Shown: piece by piece, positions 35,085 through 41,793 of the stretch
How the letters are laid out: every line of letters starts with the position of its first letter
Position numbering within the stretch: position 1 is the stretch's first letter
Source: Catellatospora sp. KI3
GTDB lineage: Bacteria > Actinomycetota > Actinomycetes > Mycobacteriales > Micromonosporaceae
Assembly (NCBI RefSeq): GCF_029948125.1
Contig: NZ_JASAMB010000015.1
Location: 1-64,000 of the forward strand
Length of the DNA: 64,000 nucleotides
Direction: 5' to 3'
The notes under the pieces: model-generated
What the model saw: only the letters and a program-made list of their open reading frames with translations
What the model was told of the DNA's origin: nothing
Database searches by the model: none
Position numbers and translations under genes: made by a program

Positions 35085-36253
35085 GCCAGGTGACCTCCGA
35101 TCTTCGTGTACCCGCGCAGCAGGTCGCGGGCGATGATGAGCCGCTGCATCTCGTCGGTGCCCTCGTAGATGCGCAGCAGGCGCACCTGGCGGTACCAGCG
35201 CTCGATGGGCAGCTCGCGGGTGTAGCCCATGCCCCCGTGGATCTGCATGACGCGGTCGACCAGCTTGTTGATCATCGCGGCGCCGTAGAGCTTCGCCATC
35301 GACGACGCGTGCCGGGCGTCCAGGCCCTGGTCCACGGTCCACGCGGCGCGCAGGATCAGCCAGCGCGCCGCCTCCAGCTCGGTCTCGGCGTCGGCGAGCA
35401 TCCACTGGATGGCCTGGTTCTCGCCGATCTTCTTCCCGAACGTCTCGCGGGTGCCGGCGTAGTCGACCGCCATCCGCAGCGCCCGCTCGCCGATCCCGAC
35501 CGCGTGCGACGGGATGATGTAGCGCCCCTTGCCGATCCACTTCATGCCCAGCTCGAAGCCCTGCCCGACTTCGCCGAGGATGTTGCGGTGCGGCACCCGC
35601 ACGTCCTCGAACACCAGCGACGCGGGACCGCCCTCGCCCATCGTGGCGATGAACTCCGACCGCCACCCCATCGCCCGGTCCACCAGGAACGCCGTCGTCC
35701 CGCCCCCGCGTACCCCCTTGTCCCGGTCCGTCACCGCGACCACGATGGCGAAGTCGGCGTCGTTGCCGTTGGTGATGAACGTCTTCTCGCCGTTGAGCAC
35801 CCAGTCGTCGCCGTCCCGGCGCGCGCTGAGCTTGATGTTCGCCGCGTCCGACCCGGCCCCCGGCTCGGTGATCGCGAAGCACGAGATCCGCTGCCCCTCG
35901 ATCGTCGGGACCAGGAACTCCTCCCGCTGCGCCGCGTCGGCGTAGAACAGGATGTTGTCGGCCTCGCCGCCGAACCGGAACGGCACCAGCGTGTGCCCGA
36001 TCTCGGTCCAGACCAGCGACTGCAGCACGGCGGGCAGGTCCATGCCGCCGTACTCGGCGGGGGTGGCTAGGCCCCAGAACCCGAACGCGCGCGCCCTGGC
36101 CTGCAACTCGCGCAACTCGTCACGGCGCAGTCCAGGCTGGTGCGCCCGTTCGCGGCGCAGCAGCTCCGCCTCCAGCGGCACGACCTCCTTGCGGATGAAC
36201 GCGCGCGCCGTGTCGCGGATGGCCCGCTCTTCGTCGCTGAGAGAGAAGTCCAC
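35081..36253 (-). CDS. Acyl-CoA dehydrogenase
   Basis: A 390 aa flavoprotein. FAD/substrate motifs are CFAITEPGAGSD and WVLNGEKTFITNG. The catalytic Glu is at the classical position in LRIYEGTDEMQRLIIAR, and QIHGGMGYTRELPIERWYR is a second FAD contact. It oxidises acyl-CoA to 2-enoyl-CoA, passing electrons to ETF. GTG 36253 follows GGAAGGATC. It lies 21 bases after the SDR gene in the same operon. Confidence 0.93.
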   Translation of the reverse strand: MDFSLSDEERAIRDTARAFIRKEVVPLEAELLRRERAHQPGLRRDELRELQARARAFGFWGLATPAEYGGMDLPAVLQSLVWTEIGHTLVPFRFGGEADNILFYADAAQREEFLVPTIEGQRISCFAITEPGAGSDAANIKLSARRDGDDWVLNGEKTFITNGNDADFAIVVAVTDRDKGVRGGGTTAFLVDRAMGWRSEFIATMGEGGPASLVFEDVRVPHRNILGEVGQGFELGMKWIGKGRYIIPSHAVGIGERALRMAVDYAGTRETFGKKIGENQAIQWMLADAETELEAARWLILRAAWTVDQGLDARHASSMAKLYGAAMINKLVDRVMQIHGGMGYTRELPIERWYRQVRLLRIYEGTDEMQRLIIARDLLRGYTKIGGHLA

Positions 36254-36274
36254 GATCGATGATCCTTCCTTGAA

Positions 36275-37027
36275 TTAGCGCGCGCCGCCGTTGACGTACA
36301 GCGTCTGGCCGGTCACGAACGAGGAGTCGTCGCTGCTCAGGAAGGCGACCACGGAGGCGATCTCCGCCGGCTGAGCCACCCGGCGCAGCGGAGTGTGCTC
36401 CGAGGCCCACGCCTGGTGCGCCTCCGGCGTCGACCCGACCCGTTCCGCCGTGGCGGCGGTCATCGCGGTGGCCACGTACCCGGGGGCGACGGCGTTGACG
36501 GTGATGTTGAACGGGCCCAGCTCGATGGCGAGCGTGGCGGTCAGGCCCTGCACCCCGGCCTTGGCTGCGGCGTAGTTGGCCTGGCCCCGGTTGCCCAGCG
36601 CCGACCGGCTGCTCAGATTGACGATCTTGCCGTACTTCGCGGCCACCATGTGCCGCTGCGCCGCCTGGCAGCACAGGAACATGCTGGTCAGATTGGTCTG
36701 CAGGACGGCGTTCCAGTCCGCGTAGCTCATCTTGTGGAGCAGGTCGTCGCGGGTGATGCCGGCGTTGTTGACCAGGATGTCCAGCCGCCCGAACGTCTCC
36801 ACCACCCGCCCGGTCATCGCCCGCACCGCCGCCTCGTCGGTGACGTCGCACGCGATCCCGATCGCCCCGCCCCCGATCTCGGCCGCCGTGGCCTCCGCCT
36901 TCTCGCCGCTCAGATCCACGACGGCGACCCTCGCCCCGTCCGCCGCCAGCCTCCTGGCCGTAGCGGCGCCGATACCTTGCGCGGCGCCGGTGACCACAGC
37001 CACCCGCCCCTCAAAGCGTGCGTCCAT
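36275..37027 (-). CDS. 3-oxoacyl-(ACP/CoA) reductase, FabG-like SDR
   Basis: A 250 aa SDR. It has TGAAQGIG, NNAGITRDDLLHKM, the catalytic Ser in LSSRSALGNRGQ and Tyr-Lys in NYAAAKAGVQG. It strongly resembles FabG, but its place as first gene of an acyl-CoA degradation operon suggests it acts as a 3-hydroxyacyl-CoA dehydrogenase. ATG 37027 follows GGGAGGAACG. A palindromic repeat lies in the 89-base gap upstream. Confidence 0.9.
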   Translation of the reverse strand: MDARFEGRVAVVTGAAQGIGAATARRLAADGARVAVVDLSGEKAEATAAEIGGGAIGIACDVTDEAAVRAMTGRVVETFGRLDILVNNAGITRDDLLHKMSYADWNAVLQTNLTSMFLCCQAAQRHMVAAKYGKIVNLSSRSALGNRGQANYAAAKAGVQGLTATLAIELGPFNITVNAVAPGYVATAMTAATAERVGSTPEAHQAWASEHTPLRRVAQPAEIASVVAFLSSDDSSFVTGQTLYVNGGAR

Positions 37028-37056
37028 TGCTCACGTTCCTCCCAACTCGGTGTGAG

Positions 37057-37110
37057 GTAAGGAAGGGACCCTTCTTATCGGAATCCGTGGTAGAAGGGCC
37101 CCTTCTTAAC
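37057..37110. repeat. Dispersed palindrome, GGGACCC/GGGCCCC family (copy 2)
   Basis: Nearly identical to copy 1 at 6472: AAGGAAGGGACCCTTCTTAT, a centre with TCCGTGGTAG, then GAAGGGCCCCTTCTTAAC, with only a few changes in the centre. It lies between two acyl-CoA genes in the same direction and could act as a terminator or mRNA stabiliser. Confidence 0.88.
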
Positions 37111-37116
37111 TCGGGA

Positions 37117-38268
37117 TCAGACGAAGGCGCTGACGCCGGTGAGGGCGCGGCCGATGAGGAGTTGCTGGATCTGGCTGGTGCCCTCGTAGAGGGTGGTGAC
37201 GCGGGCGTCGCGCAGGTACTTGCCGACCGGGTACTCGTCGATGTAGCCGTACCCGCCGAAGACCTGCAGCGCGTCGTTGGCGCAGCGCACGGCCGCCTCG
37301 CTGGCGAACAGCTTGGCCATCGACGCCTGGGTGGCGTACGGCTCGTGCCGGTCGACCAGGTCGGCGACCTGCCAGACCAGCAGCCGGGCGGCGGCGGTGT
37401 CCACCGCGATCCGGGCCAGCAGCTGCTGGACCAGTTGGAAGCCCGCGATGGGCCGCCCGAACTGGGTCCGCTGCCGCGCATAGGCGACGGCGGCGTCCAG
37501 GCAGCCCTGGGCGATGCCGACGCAGCCCGCCGCCACCGACATCCGGCCCTTGTCCAGGGTCGACATGGCGATGCGGAAGCCCTGGCCGACCTCGCCCAGG
37601 CGGGCGCCGTCGGGCAGCCGCACCCCGTCGAGGACCAGCTCGGCCGTGGGCTGCCCGCGCAGGCCGAGCTTGCCGTGGATCTCGCGCCGGACCAGGCCGG
37701 GTGTGTCGGTCGGTACCAGGAACGCGGTCACGCCGCGCGGGCCGGGCTCGCCGGTACGCGCGAACAGCAGCACCACGTCGGCCCAGGTCCCGTTGGTGAT
37801 GAACAGCTTGCTGCCGTGCACGGTCCAGCCGTCGCCGTCGCGGACCGCCCGGGTGGCCAGCGACCCGGCGTCGGAGCCGGTGCCCGGCTCGGTCAGCCCG
37901 AAGCAGCCGAGCAGCTCGCCCGCGCAGAGTCCGGGCAGCCAGCGTTCGTGCTGCTCGGGTGTGCCGTACGCGGCGATCGGCTTGGCGACCAGGCCGAGCG
38001 AGACCGAGACCAGCCCGCGCACGGACGAGTCGCCCCGGCCCAGCTCCTCCAGCACCAGGCAGTACGCCAGGTGGTCGCCGCCGCTGCCGCCCAGCTCCTC
38101 GGGGATCGTGAGCCCGAGGAGCCCGAGTTCGCCGAGGCGCTTGACCACGCCCCGGTCGACGCTCTCGGCCCGGTCCCAGGCCGCGGCGTGCGGGGCGACC
38201 TCGCGGTCGACCCAGTCGGCGGCCAGGCTGCGCAGTGCGGCGTGTTCGGCCGTCAGTGTCAGGTCCAC
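37117..38268 (-). CDS. Acyl-CoA dehydrogenase (short/branched-chain type)
   Basis: A 383 aa flavoprotein. It has FGLTEPGTGSDAGS, WTVHGSKLFITNG and the catalytic Glu in TTLYEGTSQIQQLLIGR; DALQVFGGYGYIDEYPVGKYLRD fits the family. The start GTG 38268 has no ribosome site. TAGTTT sits 7 bases upstream, so the mRNA may be leaderless. The TetR-like operator at 38272-38296 covers that -10 box, so repression by the divergent TetR gene is likely. Confidence 0.92.
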   Translation of the reverse strand: MDLTLTAEHAALRSLAADWVDREVAPHAAAWDRAESVDRGVVKRLGELGLLGLTIPEELGGSGGDHLAYCLVLEELGRGDSSVRGLVSVSLGLVAKPIAAYGTPEQHERWLPGLCAGELLGCFGLTEPGTGSDAGSLATRAVRDGDGWTVHGSKLFITNGTWADVVLLFARTGEPGPRGVTAFLVPTDTPGLVRREIHGKLGLRGQPTAELVLDGVRLPDGARLGEVGQGFRIAMSTLDKGRMSVAAGCVGIAQGCLDAAVAYARQRTQFGRPIAGFQLVQQLLARIAVDTAAARLLVWQVADLVDRHEPYATQASMAKLFASEAAVRCANDALQVFGGYGYIDEYPVGKYLRDARVTTLYEGTSQIQQLLIGRALTGVSAFV

Positions 38269-38271
38269 GGA

Positions 38272-38296
38272 ATAAAACTAACGCTGGAAGTTTTAT
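38272..38296. promoter_or_regulatory. TetR-type operator 1 (acd/tetR divergent promoter)
   Basis: ATAAAACT and AGTTTTAT form perfect 8-base arms around AACGCTGGA. On the minus strand it reads AAACTTCCAGCGTTAGTTTT, matching the site at 39037 at most positions. It overlaps the presumed -10 box of the dehydrogenase gene. Confidence 0.8.
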
Positions 38297-38367
38297 TTCG
38301 TCCAGACCCCGATATGGGAGAGTTGTTCTCCCACCCCGGACCACCGCCCCCGACCAGGAGGAGAGCC

Positions 38368-39054
38368 ATGCCCCGCCCGAGTCAGGCGCTGCTCAGCCGC
38401 CGACGCATCGTCGAGACGGCCGCCCGGCTCATCGACGCCGACGGGCTGGAGGCGTTCTCCACCCGGCGCCTGGCCGGTGAGCTGGGGGTGCGCGGGCCGT
38501 CGCTGTACAACCACTTCGCCAACAAGGACGAGATCCTGGACGCGGTCGCCGACGCGGTGATCGCCGAGGTGGACGTGTCGGTCTTCGGCACGCACGGCTG
38601 GCGGGAGGCGCTGCTGGGCTGGGGCACGTCCTACCGCGACGCGCTCGCCGCGCACCCGAACATCGTCCCGTACCTGGCCCAGGGCCCGGGGCGGCGCCCG
38701 GCCGCGCTGGCCATGGCCGACGCGGTCTACGGCGGCCTGGTCAAGGCGGGCTGGCCGCCCGCGCGGGCCACCCACATCGGCGCGGTCATGCGCTACCTGG
38801 TCGCGGGCTCGGCGCTGGGCTCGTTCGCGCGCGGCTTCGTCGAGGACCCCGAGCTGTACGCCGCGCACTACCCGCACCTCAGCCAGGCCCACCGCCTGGC
38901 CGGGCACCAGCGCAGCGTCGACGAGGGCGCGTTCCGGCTGGGCCTGCAGGCGCTCATCACCGGCCTGGCCGCCGAGTACGAGGCCACCATCGGCCCCCTC
39001 CCGCCTCTGGAGCCGAGCGCCGACTCGTACTACAGTCGAAACTTGCAGCGCTAG
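38368..39054 (+). CDS. TetR family regulator
   Basis: A 228 aa repressor-type protein. The N-terminal helix-turn-helix is LGVRGPSLYNHFANKDEILDA, preceded by IVETAARLIDADGLEAFSTR; the remainder is an all-helical ligand domain. It is divergent from an acyl-CoA dehydrogenase and upstream of aldehyde and alcohol dehydrogenases. Near-identical palindromes lie before both targets. The ligand is probably an acyl-CoA. ATG 38368 follows AGGAGGAG. Its TAG stop lies inside the second operator. Confidence 0.9.
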   Translation: MPRPSQALLSRRRIVETAARLIDADGLEAFSTRRLAGELGVRGPSLYNHFANKDEILDAVADAVIAEVDVSVFGTHGWREALLGWGTSYRDALAAHPNIVPYLAQGPGRRPAALAMADAVYGGLVKAGWPPARATHIGAVMRYLVAGSALGSFARGFVEDPELYAAHYPHLSQAHRLAGHQRSVDEGAFRLGLQALITGLAAEYEATIGPLPPLEPSADSYYSRNLQR

Positions 39055-39060
39055 TTTTCG
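39037..39060. promoter_or_regulatory. TetR-type operator 2 (before the aldehyde dehydrogenase)
   Basis: CGAAACTTGCAGCGCTAG continues into TTTTCG; the arms are CGAAACT and AGTTTTCG. It matches operator 1 read on the opposite strand, including CAGCG and TAGTTTT. It overlaps the tetR stop codon and a likely TAGTTT -10 box, 57 bases before the next start. Confidence 0.78.
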
Positions 39061-39116
39061 CGGCCCGCCCCCTCCCCCGCACGTGTGCGGCAGGCCGCTC
39101 GACGGGAGGAACAGCA

Positions 39117-40577
39117 ATGGATCTCGACACCGCGGTCGCGCATCCGGGACGGGCCACCCCGATCGCCGACCGCACCGCGCTCTACCTCGACGGGCAGTGG
39201 GCGGCCCCGCACGGCACCGGCCGCATCGCCGTGGTCGACCCCACCACCGAGCAGGTCATCGCGTACGTGCCGGCGGGCGACGCGGTCGACGTCGACCGGG
39301 CTGTGGCCGCCGCGAAGGCGGCCTTCCCACACTGGTCCGGGCTGGCCCCGGCCGAACGGGCCGCCCACCTGGACCGGCTGCATACCGCGCTCAGCGCCCG
39401 CGCCGCCGACATCGCCACCACCGTCGCCCGCGAGCTGGGCACCCCGCTGCGGGTCGCCACCAGGGTCCAGGCCGGGCTGCCGCTGACGGTGCTGCGCGGG
39501 TACGCGGAGCTGGCCGCCGCCCCGCCCGCCGCGCACACCGTCGGCAACTCGCTGATCGTGTCCGAGCCGGTCGGCGTGGTCGGGGCGATCACCCCGTGGA
39601 ACTACCCGCTGCACCAGATCATGGCCAAGGTGGCCGGTGCGCTGGCGGCGGGCTGCACGGTGGTGCTGAAACCCGCCGACCTGACCCCGCTGGTCGCGTA
39701 CCTGCTCTTCGACGCCGTACACGAGGCGCAGCTGCCGCCCGGGGTGGTGAACCTGGTCAGCGGGCCCGGCTCGGCCGTGGGCAGCGCCATCGCCGCCCAC
39801 CCGGACGTGGACCTGGTCTCGTTCACCGGCTCCACCGCCACCGGCGCCCGGATCAGCCACCTGGCCGCCGACCGGATCGCCCGGGTCGCCCTGGAGCTCG
39901 GCGGCAAGTCGGCCAACGTGATCCTCGATGACGCCGACCTGCCCCGCGCGGTCAAGACCGGCGTGGCCAACGCGTTCCTCAACTCCGGCCAGACCTGCAC
40001 CGCCTGGACCCGGATGCTGGTCCACCGCTCCCGCTACGAGGAGGCGCTGGAGCTGGCGGCGGCCGCCGCGAACGCGCAGACCCTCGGCGACCCGCTCGAC
40101 GAGGGCACCCGCCTGGGTCCGCTCTCCTCGGCCGCCCAGCGCGACACCGTACGCGGCTACATCGCCAAGGGCCTGGCCGACGGGGCGCGGCTGGTCGCGG
40201 GCGGACTGGACGCGCCCGTGCCGCCGACCGGCTACTTCGTCGCGCCGACCGTGCTCGCCGACGTGGACCCCGACAGCACCGTGGCGCAGGAGGAGATCTT
40301 CGGGCCGGTGCTGGTGGTGCTGCCCTTCGACGACGACGACGACGCGGTCGCCATCGCCAACAACTCCCGGTACGGCCTGGCCGGGGCGGTCTGGTCCGGT
40401 GACGAGGAGCGCGCGCTGGCCGTCGCCCGGCGGATGCGCACCGGGGCCGTGGACGTCAACGGGGCCGCGTTCAACCCGCTCGCGCCGTTCGGCGGGTACA
40501 AGCAGTCGGGCATCGGCCGCGAACTGGGCGCCCACGGGCTCGCCGAGTTCCTCGAGACGAAGGCGATCCAGCGATGA
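39117..40577 (+). CDS. Aldehyde dehydrogenase (NAD-dependent)
   Basis: A 486 aa enzyme oxidising an aldehyde to its acid. Motifs: ITPWNYPLHQI, FTGSTATGARI, the Glu in LELGGKSANVI and the catalytic Cys in FLNSGQTCTAWTRM, then EIFGPVLVV. GGGAGG precedes ATG 39117. It overlaps the alcohol dehydrogenase start by 4 bases. Together they would convert an alcohol to a carboxylic acid, which the nearby ligase could activate. Confidence 0.93.
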   Translation: MDLDTAVAHPGRATPIADRTALYLDGQWAAPHGTGRIAVVDPTTEQVIAYVPAGDAVDVDRAVAAAKAAFPHWSGLAPAERAAHLDRLHTALSARAADIATTVARELGTPLRVATRVQAGLPLTVLRGYAELAAAPPAAHTVGNSLIVSEPVGVVGAITPWNYPLHQIMAKVAGALAAGCTVVLKPADLTPLVAYLLFDAVHEAQLPPGVVNLVSGPGSAVGSAIAAHPDVDLVSFTGSTATGARISHLAADRIARVALELGGKSANVILDDADLPRAVKTGVANAFLNSGQTCTAWTRMLVHRSRYEEALELAAAAANAQTLGDPLDEGTRLGPLSSAAQRDTVRGYIAKGLADGARLVAGGLDAPVPPTGYFVAPTVLADVDPDSTVAQEEIFGPVLVVLPFDDDDDAVAIANNSRYGLAGAVWSGDEERALAVARRMRTGAVDVNGAAFNPLAPFGGYKQSGIGRELGAHGLAEFLETKAIQR

Positions 40578-41653
40578 GCCGCGTACGGGCGCTGCTGTGC
40601 CGTGAGCCCGGTGCGGCCCTGGAGGTCGCCGAGATCGAGCTGCCCGCGCCGGGGCCGGGTGAGGTGCGGGTGCGCATCGCGGCGGCCGGGGTGTGCCACT
40701 CCGACCTGTCCATGGTCAACGGGACGCTGTCGGCGCCGTACCCGCTGGTCCTGGGGCACGAGGCGGCCGGGGTCGTGGTCGAGGCCGGGCCCGGTGCGCG
40801 CGTCGCGGTCGGGGCCCACGTCGTGCTCGACTGGGCGCCGCCCTGCCGGACCTGCTGGTTCTGCACGCATGAGCAGCCGTACCTGTGCGAGACCGGCGGC
40901 ACCCCGGCCGCCCGACGCGGCACCGTCGACGGGCAGCCGCTGCACGTCACGCTGGGACTCGGGGCGCTGGCCGAGGAGGTCGTGGCGCCGGACCACGCCG
41001 TGATCGAAGTACCGGCCGCGCTGCCGTTCGCCGAGGCGGCGCTGCTCGGCTGCGCCGTGCTCACCGGCACCGGAGCCGTGCACCGGACCGCCGGGGTGCG
41101 CCCCGGGGAATCCGTGCTGGTCATCGGGCTCGGCGGGGTCGGGCTGGCGGCCGTCATGGCGGCGCGGGCGGCCGGGGCGGATCCGGTCATCGCCGCCGAC
41201 CTGTCCGAGGCCAAGCGGGACCTGGCCCTGGCCGCGGGCGCGACCCACTTCCTGGTCTCGGGTGACGAGCTGTCCTCGGGGGTACGGGCGCTGACGGGGC
41301 GGCGCGGCGCCGATCACGCGCTGGAGTGCGTGGGTCGGGCGGCTGCCATCCGTGCGGCGTGGCGGGCGACGCGGCGCGGCGGGCAGGTGACCGTCGTCGG
41401 GATGGGGGCGAAGGACGACCTGCTCACGCTGGGGGCGCTGGAGATCTTCCACAACGCGCGTACGCTGCGCGCCTCGGTGTACGGGTCGTCCGACCCCGAT
41501 CGCGATGTGCCGCTGCTCGCCGAGTCCGTCCTGGACGGGACCCTCGACCTGTCCCCGCTGGTCACCGACCGCATCACACTGGACGAGGCGGCCGACGCCT
41601 TCACCCGCATGTCCCGCGGCGAGGGCGCCCGCTCCATAATCCAGTTCCCCTGA
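40574..41653 (+). CDS. Zinc-dependent alcohol dehydrogenase
   Basis: A 359 aa medium-chain dehydrogenase. Catalytic zinc ligands are Cys in AGVCHSDLS, His in GHEAAGVV and Cys in LLGCAVLTGTGAV. The structural zinc site is CRTCWFCTHEQPYLC. The NAD fold is VIGLGGVGLAAV. Coupled to the aldehyde dehydrogenase by ATGA. It is followed by a palindromic repeat. Confidence 0.93.
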   Translation: MSRVRALLCREPGAALEVAEIELPAPGPGEVRVRIAAAGVCHSDLSMVNGTLSAPYPLVLGHEAAGVVVEAGPGARVAVGAHVVLDWAPPCRTCWFCTHEQPYLCETGGTPAARRGTVDGQPLHVTLGLGALAEEVVAPDHAVIEVPAALPFAEAALLGCAVLTGTGAVHRTAGVRPGESVLVIGLGGVGLAAVMAARAAGADPVIAADLSEAKRDLALAAGATHFLVSGDELSSGVRALTGRRGADHALECVGRAAAIRAAWRATRRGGQVTVVGMGAKDDLLTLGALEIFHNARTLRASVYGSSDPDRDVPLLAESVLDGTLDLSPLVTDRITLDEAADAFTRMSRGEGARSIIQFP

Positions 41654-41683
41654 CGTCTCCTCCGGCCCCGCTCACACACGTTT

Positions 41684-41757
41684 TGAAATTGACGCTGGCC
41701 TATCCAGAGGACGATTTTCCGAAATCCGTCTTCTGGATAGGCCACCGTCAATGCCAA
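41684..41757. repeat. Dispersed palindrome, TTGACGCTGGCCTATC family (copy 3)
   Basis: Nineteen-base arms TTGACGCTGGCCTATCCAG (41689-41707) and CTGGATAGGCCACCGTCAA (41733-41751) differ at one position. It lies between the convergent alcohol dehydrogenase and LuxR genes. Confidence 0.92.
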
Positions 41758-41793
41758 GCCCCGCGCGAGACGGCAGGCACGGGAGTGGGCAGG

